A DNA stretch of 64,000 bases from Gyromitra esculenta (lineage: Eukaryota > Ascomycota > Pezizomycetes > Pezizales > Discinaceae), in the NCBI GenBank assembly GCA_038503075.1, contig JBCAML010000021.1, positions 1,054,001 through 1,118,000 on the forward strand, given 5' to 3'. Both the position numbers and the translations under genes were made by a program. A model generated the notes under the pieces. The model searched no databases and was not told where the DNA came from. It saw only the letters and a program-made list of their open reading frames with translations. Below, piece after piece: positions 62,624 through 64,000 of this stretch (its first letter is position 1; each line of letters starts with the position of its first letter).

Positions 62624-64000
62624 CTAGCGACTGAACTTGAACTTGGATAGCAGTCTCTTAAATCCACCCTTTTCGTTTTGATTTTGTTGCTGGTCCTCAA
62701 GAGCCTTCATGGCGGCGGCGGCATCAGCTGCGCGGGTTGCATTAATTACAGAAAATGCGGCCTCAGCGGAGGCATAACCGGCAAACGGTGTTGGGACGGT
62801 ATAGGCGGCGATAGGAGCTGTATCTTCGTCTGCAGAGGGCATTGGTGCGGTACAGGCGGCGACAGGAGTAGTCTCTTCATCCGCAGAGGGCTTTGATACC
62901 TGGTTATCACCATCGACTTGAACGTTGATGGGGGAGTCTGGTGACGCAGTAACCAGTAGTATGGATTGGCGTTCTTCAATGACAGACGTCAGACGATTTG
63001 GGCGGTGTCCATGAATTTCGCGAAACGTTGTGGGAGGTGGGAGACGTGCCAGTCGGTTCGAGGCGAGATTTCTTCTAAGAATATTTTGGGCTGAAGCACT
63101 AGACTTGACATTTTTGTCCGGTCCGTTAGCAGAGGTAGGAACATTGGCTCCATTTGGAATTAAAGAGAGGGGCTCTTCTTCGTCGCTGTCCTCCGAATCT
63201 GACCAGTAGGTATGAGCAGTCCGATTAGATATCTCTCTCGGAACAGGTGTCTGAATATCCTTATCTACGACCGGCAGGGTGTTCAGCGGTTCAAAGATGT
63301 CCAGCGTTATTTCGGAAGTGCAAAATGCGAACAAAATTTCCCGTAGAGGCGCAAGTTGTGCTCGTTGCGCTTCAATTTCTAGCATCCGCACTTTCCTTCT
63401 GCAGTTTTCTAACCGCCAGCGGATTTCTGCCGTTCTTTGTTCATCTGAAGTTTTGAGAACTCTGACACTCAGCTCCCTGGTGGTCAATATTCTCATCCTT
63501 CTCTGACCGGCGCGCCTTCTTGGCCGACGTTTTTCTTCCGCAGGGCGTGGTTTTGGTTCCCCTGGATGGTAATTCCTGTTTGAGTGTTCCATAAACTTTA
63601 ACTCTTCCGCTGTGAGGGGTTTGGCGTCAAAGTCCCAGTGACCTTTTTCGCACTGCTCGCGTGCGTACATCCTGTCGCGAGGAGTGAGACCGAACCACTC
63701 AGCATTTGGCGGTAGTGGAGGCGGAGGAGGATTAATCATTCGACCAATCCTCCTCGCCTCTACAATTGCCTTGGCCTTCTGGTCCGCTAACACTCTATCC
63801 AATAGCTTTTTGCCACGGAGAGTGGTGGGTGGACGCGTGCTAAAAACAGAAGGGAACCGCTTATACTTCTTCTTAGAGGAAGGTTCTGGTTTCTTTGCCT
63901 TTGGGGTTGGAGGGGGACTCTGCTTGACATCGACTGTTACCTGAAGGGGAGGGGTATTGTCCACCAACGGTATCTGGATGCTCGTGATGCTGGCAAGCGT
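62624..64000 (-). CDS. Unrecognised basic, disordered protein, 5' truncated by the window edge
   Basis: A continuous minus-strand frame runs from the window edge to the stop at 62624-62626, at least 458 residues. The frame stays open through 64000 and there is no ATG near the edge, so the start lies outside. I do not recognise the family. Visible order: a Pro/Lys-rich N-terminal part (SPPPTPKAKKPEP), a conserved-looking central segment NAEWFGLTPRDRMYAREQCE with HWDFDAKPLTAEELKFMEHS, an Arg-rich stretch (RRPRRRAGQRR), a probable coiled coil (RRLEN-type helices with RKVRMLEIEAQRAQ), an acidic SDSEDSDEEE patch, and a C-terminal two-copy repeat (SADEETTPVAAC / SADEDTAPIAAY) before the basic end FKRLLSKFKFSR. 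A nuclear or nucleic-acid-associated role is possible from the composition but is only a guess. Confidence 0.7.
   Translation of the reverse strand, partial: TLASITSIQIPLVDNTPPLQVTVDVKQSPPPTPKAKKPEPSSKKKYKRFPSVFSTRPPTTLRGKKLLDRVLADQKAKAIVEARRIGRMINPPPPPLPPNAEWFGLTPRDRMYAREQCEKGHWDFDAKPLTAEELKFMEHSNRNYHPGEPKPRPAEEKRRPRRRAGQRRMRILTTRELSVRVLKTSDEQRTAEIRWRLENCRRKVRMLEIEAQRAQLAPLREILFAFCTSEITLDIFEPLNTLPVVDKDIQTPVPREISNRTAHTYWSDSEDSDEEEPLSLIPNGANVPTSANGPDKNVKSSASAQNILRRNLASNRLARLPPPTTFREIHGHRPNRLTSVIEERQSILLVTASPDSPINVQVDGDNQVSKPSADEETTPVAACTAPMPSADEDTAPIAAYTVPTPFAGYASAEAAFSVINATRAADAAAAMKALEDQQQNQNEKGGFKRLLSKFKFSR

Noticed and set aside
1..64000. Search for CRISPR arrays, rRNA genes, LTR pairs and intact transposases
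   Set aside because: None seen; short repeats present are microsatellites, coding repeats or the inverted repeats listed.

Overview
The window is nuclear DNA of a filamentous ascomycete (Pezizomycotina). The genes are split by short GT-AG introns (mostly 50-113 bp) with CTAAC/CTGAC/CTAAT-type branch sites, and the protein families are fungal: a PAS-domain kinase of the PSK type, an MSG5-like dual-specificity phosphatase, a PLAC8 protein, the eEF1A methyltransferases EFM4 and EFM7, and a Ure2/YfcG-like GST. Gene density is low, with about ten genes in 64 kb, and the long intergenic stretches hold degenerate inverted repeats and homopolymer tracts but no intact transposon. A Pezizomycetes-like or similarly large, gene-sparse genome would fit, but the sequence does not settle the species.

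Layout. 1-1.8 kb: the 3' part of EFM4 (+) meets EFM7 (-) tail to tail, 133 bp apart. 1.8-11.9 kb: no convincing gene, but four imperfect foldback or inverted-repeat structures. 11.9-15.8 kb: a five-exon PAS kinase (+). 15.8-25.1 kb: gene-poor, ending in the long leader of the MSG5-like phosphatase (+, 25.1-27.7 kb, one exon). 27.7-32.3 kb: GT-rich downstream region, then many G/C homopolymer runs. 32.4-35.8 kb: a large disordered Ser-rich protein (+) of the conserved fungal family often mislabelled LPXTG. 35.8-43.8 kb: GT-rich tail, then gene-poor. 43.8-44.9 kb: PLAC8-family protein (+). 47.3-50.8 kb: a very intron-rich, unrecognised, probably helical protein (+) with one ambiguous join. 51.3-52.2 kb: GST (-). 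55.8-56.9 kb: MPPED-like metallophosphoesterase (+). 59.6-60.2 kb: a possible small two-exon gene (-) with a GC-AG intron. 60.9 kb: a tRNA-like Pol III element (-). 62.6-64.0 kb: the 3' part of an unrecognised disordered basic protein (-) that runs off the window.

Functional themes. EFM4 and EFM7 both methylate translation elongation factor eEF1A, so two enzymes for one substrate lie side by side. In yeast, PAS kinase directs glucose toward cell-wall glucan through Ugp1, and Msg5 switches off the cell-wall-integrity and mating MAP kinases; here they are successive same-strand genes, though 9 kb apart and not an operon. The regulatory genes (PSK, MSG5-like, the LPXTG-like protein, PLAC8) all lie on the plus strand and share pyrimidine-rich leaders and strongly GT-rich 3' flanks. 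The enzyme genes (EFM7, GST, phosphoesterase) lack these.
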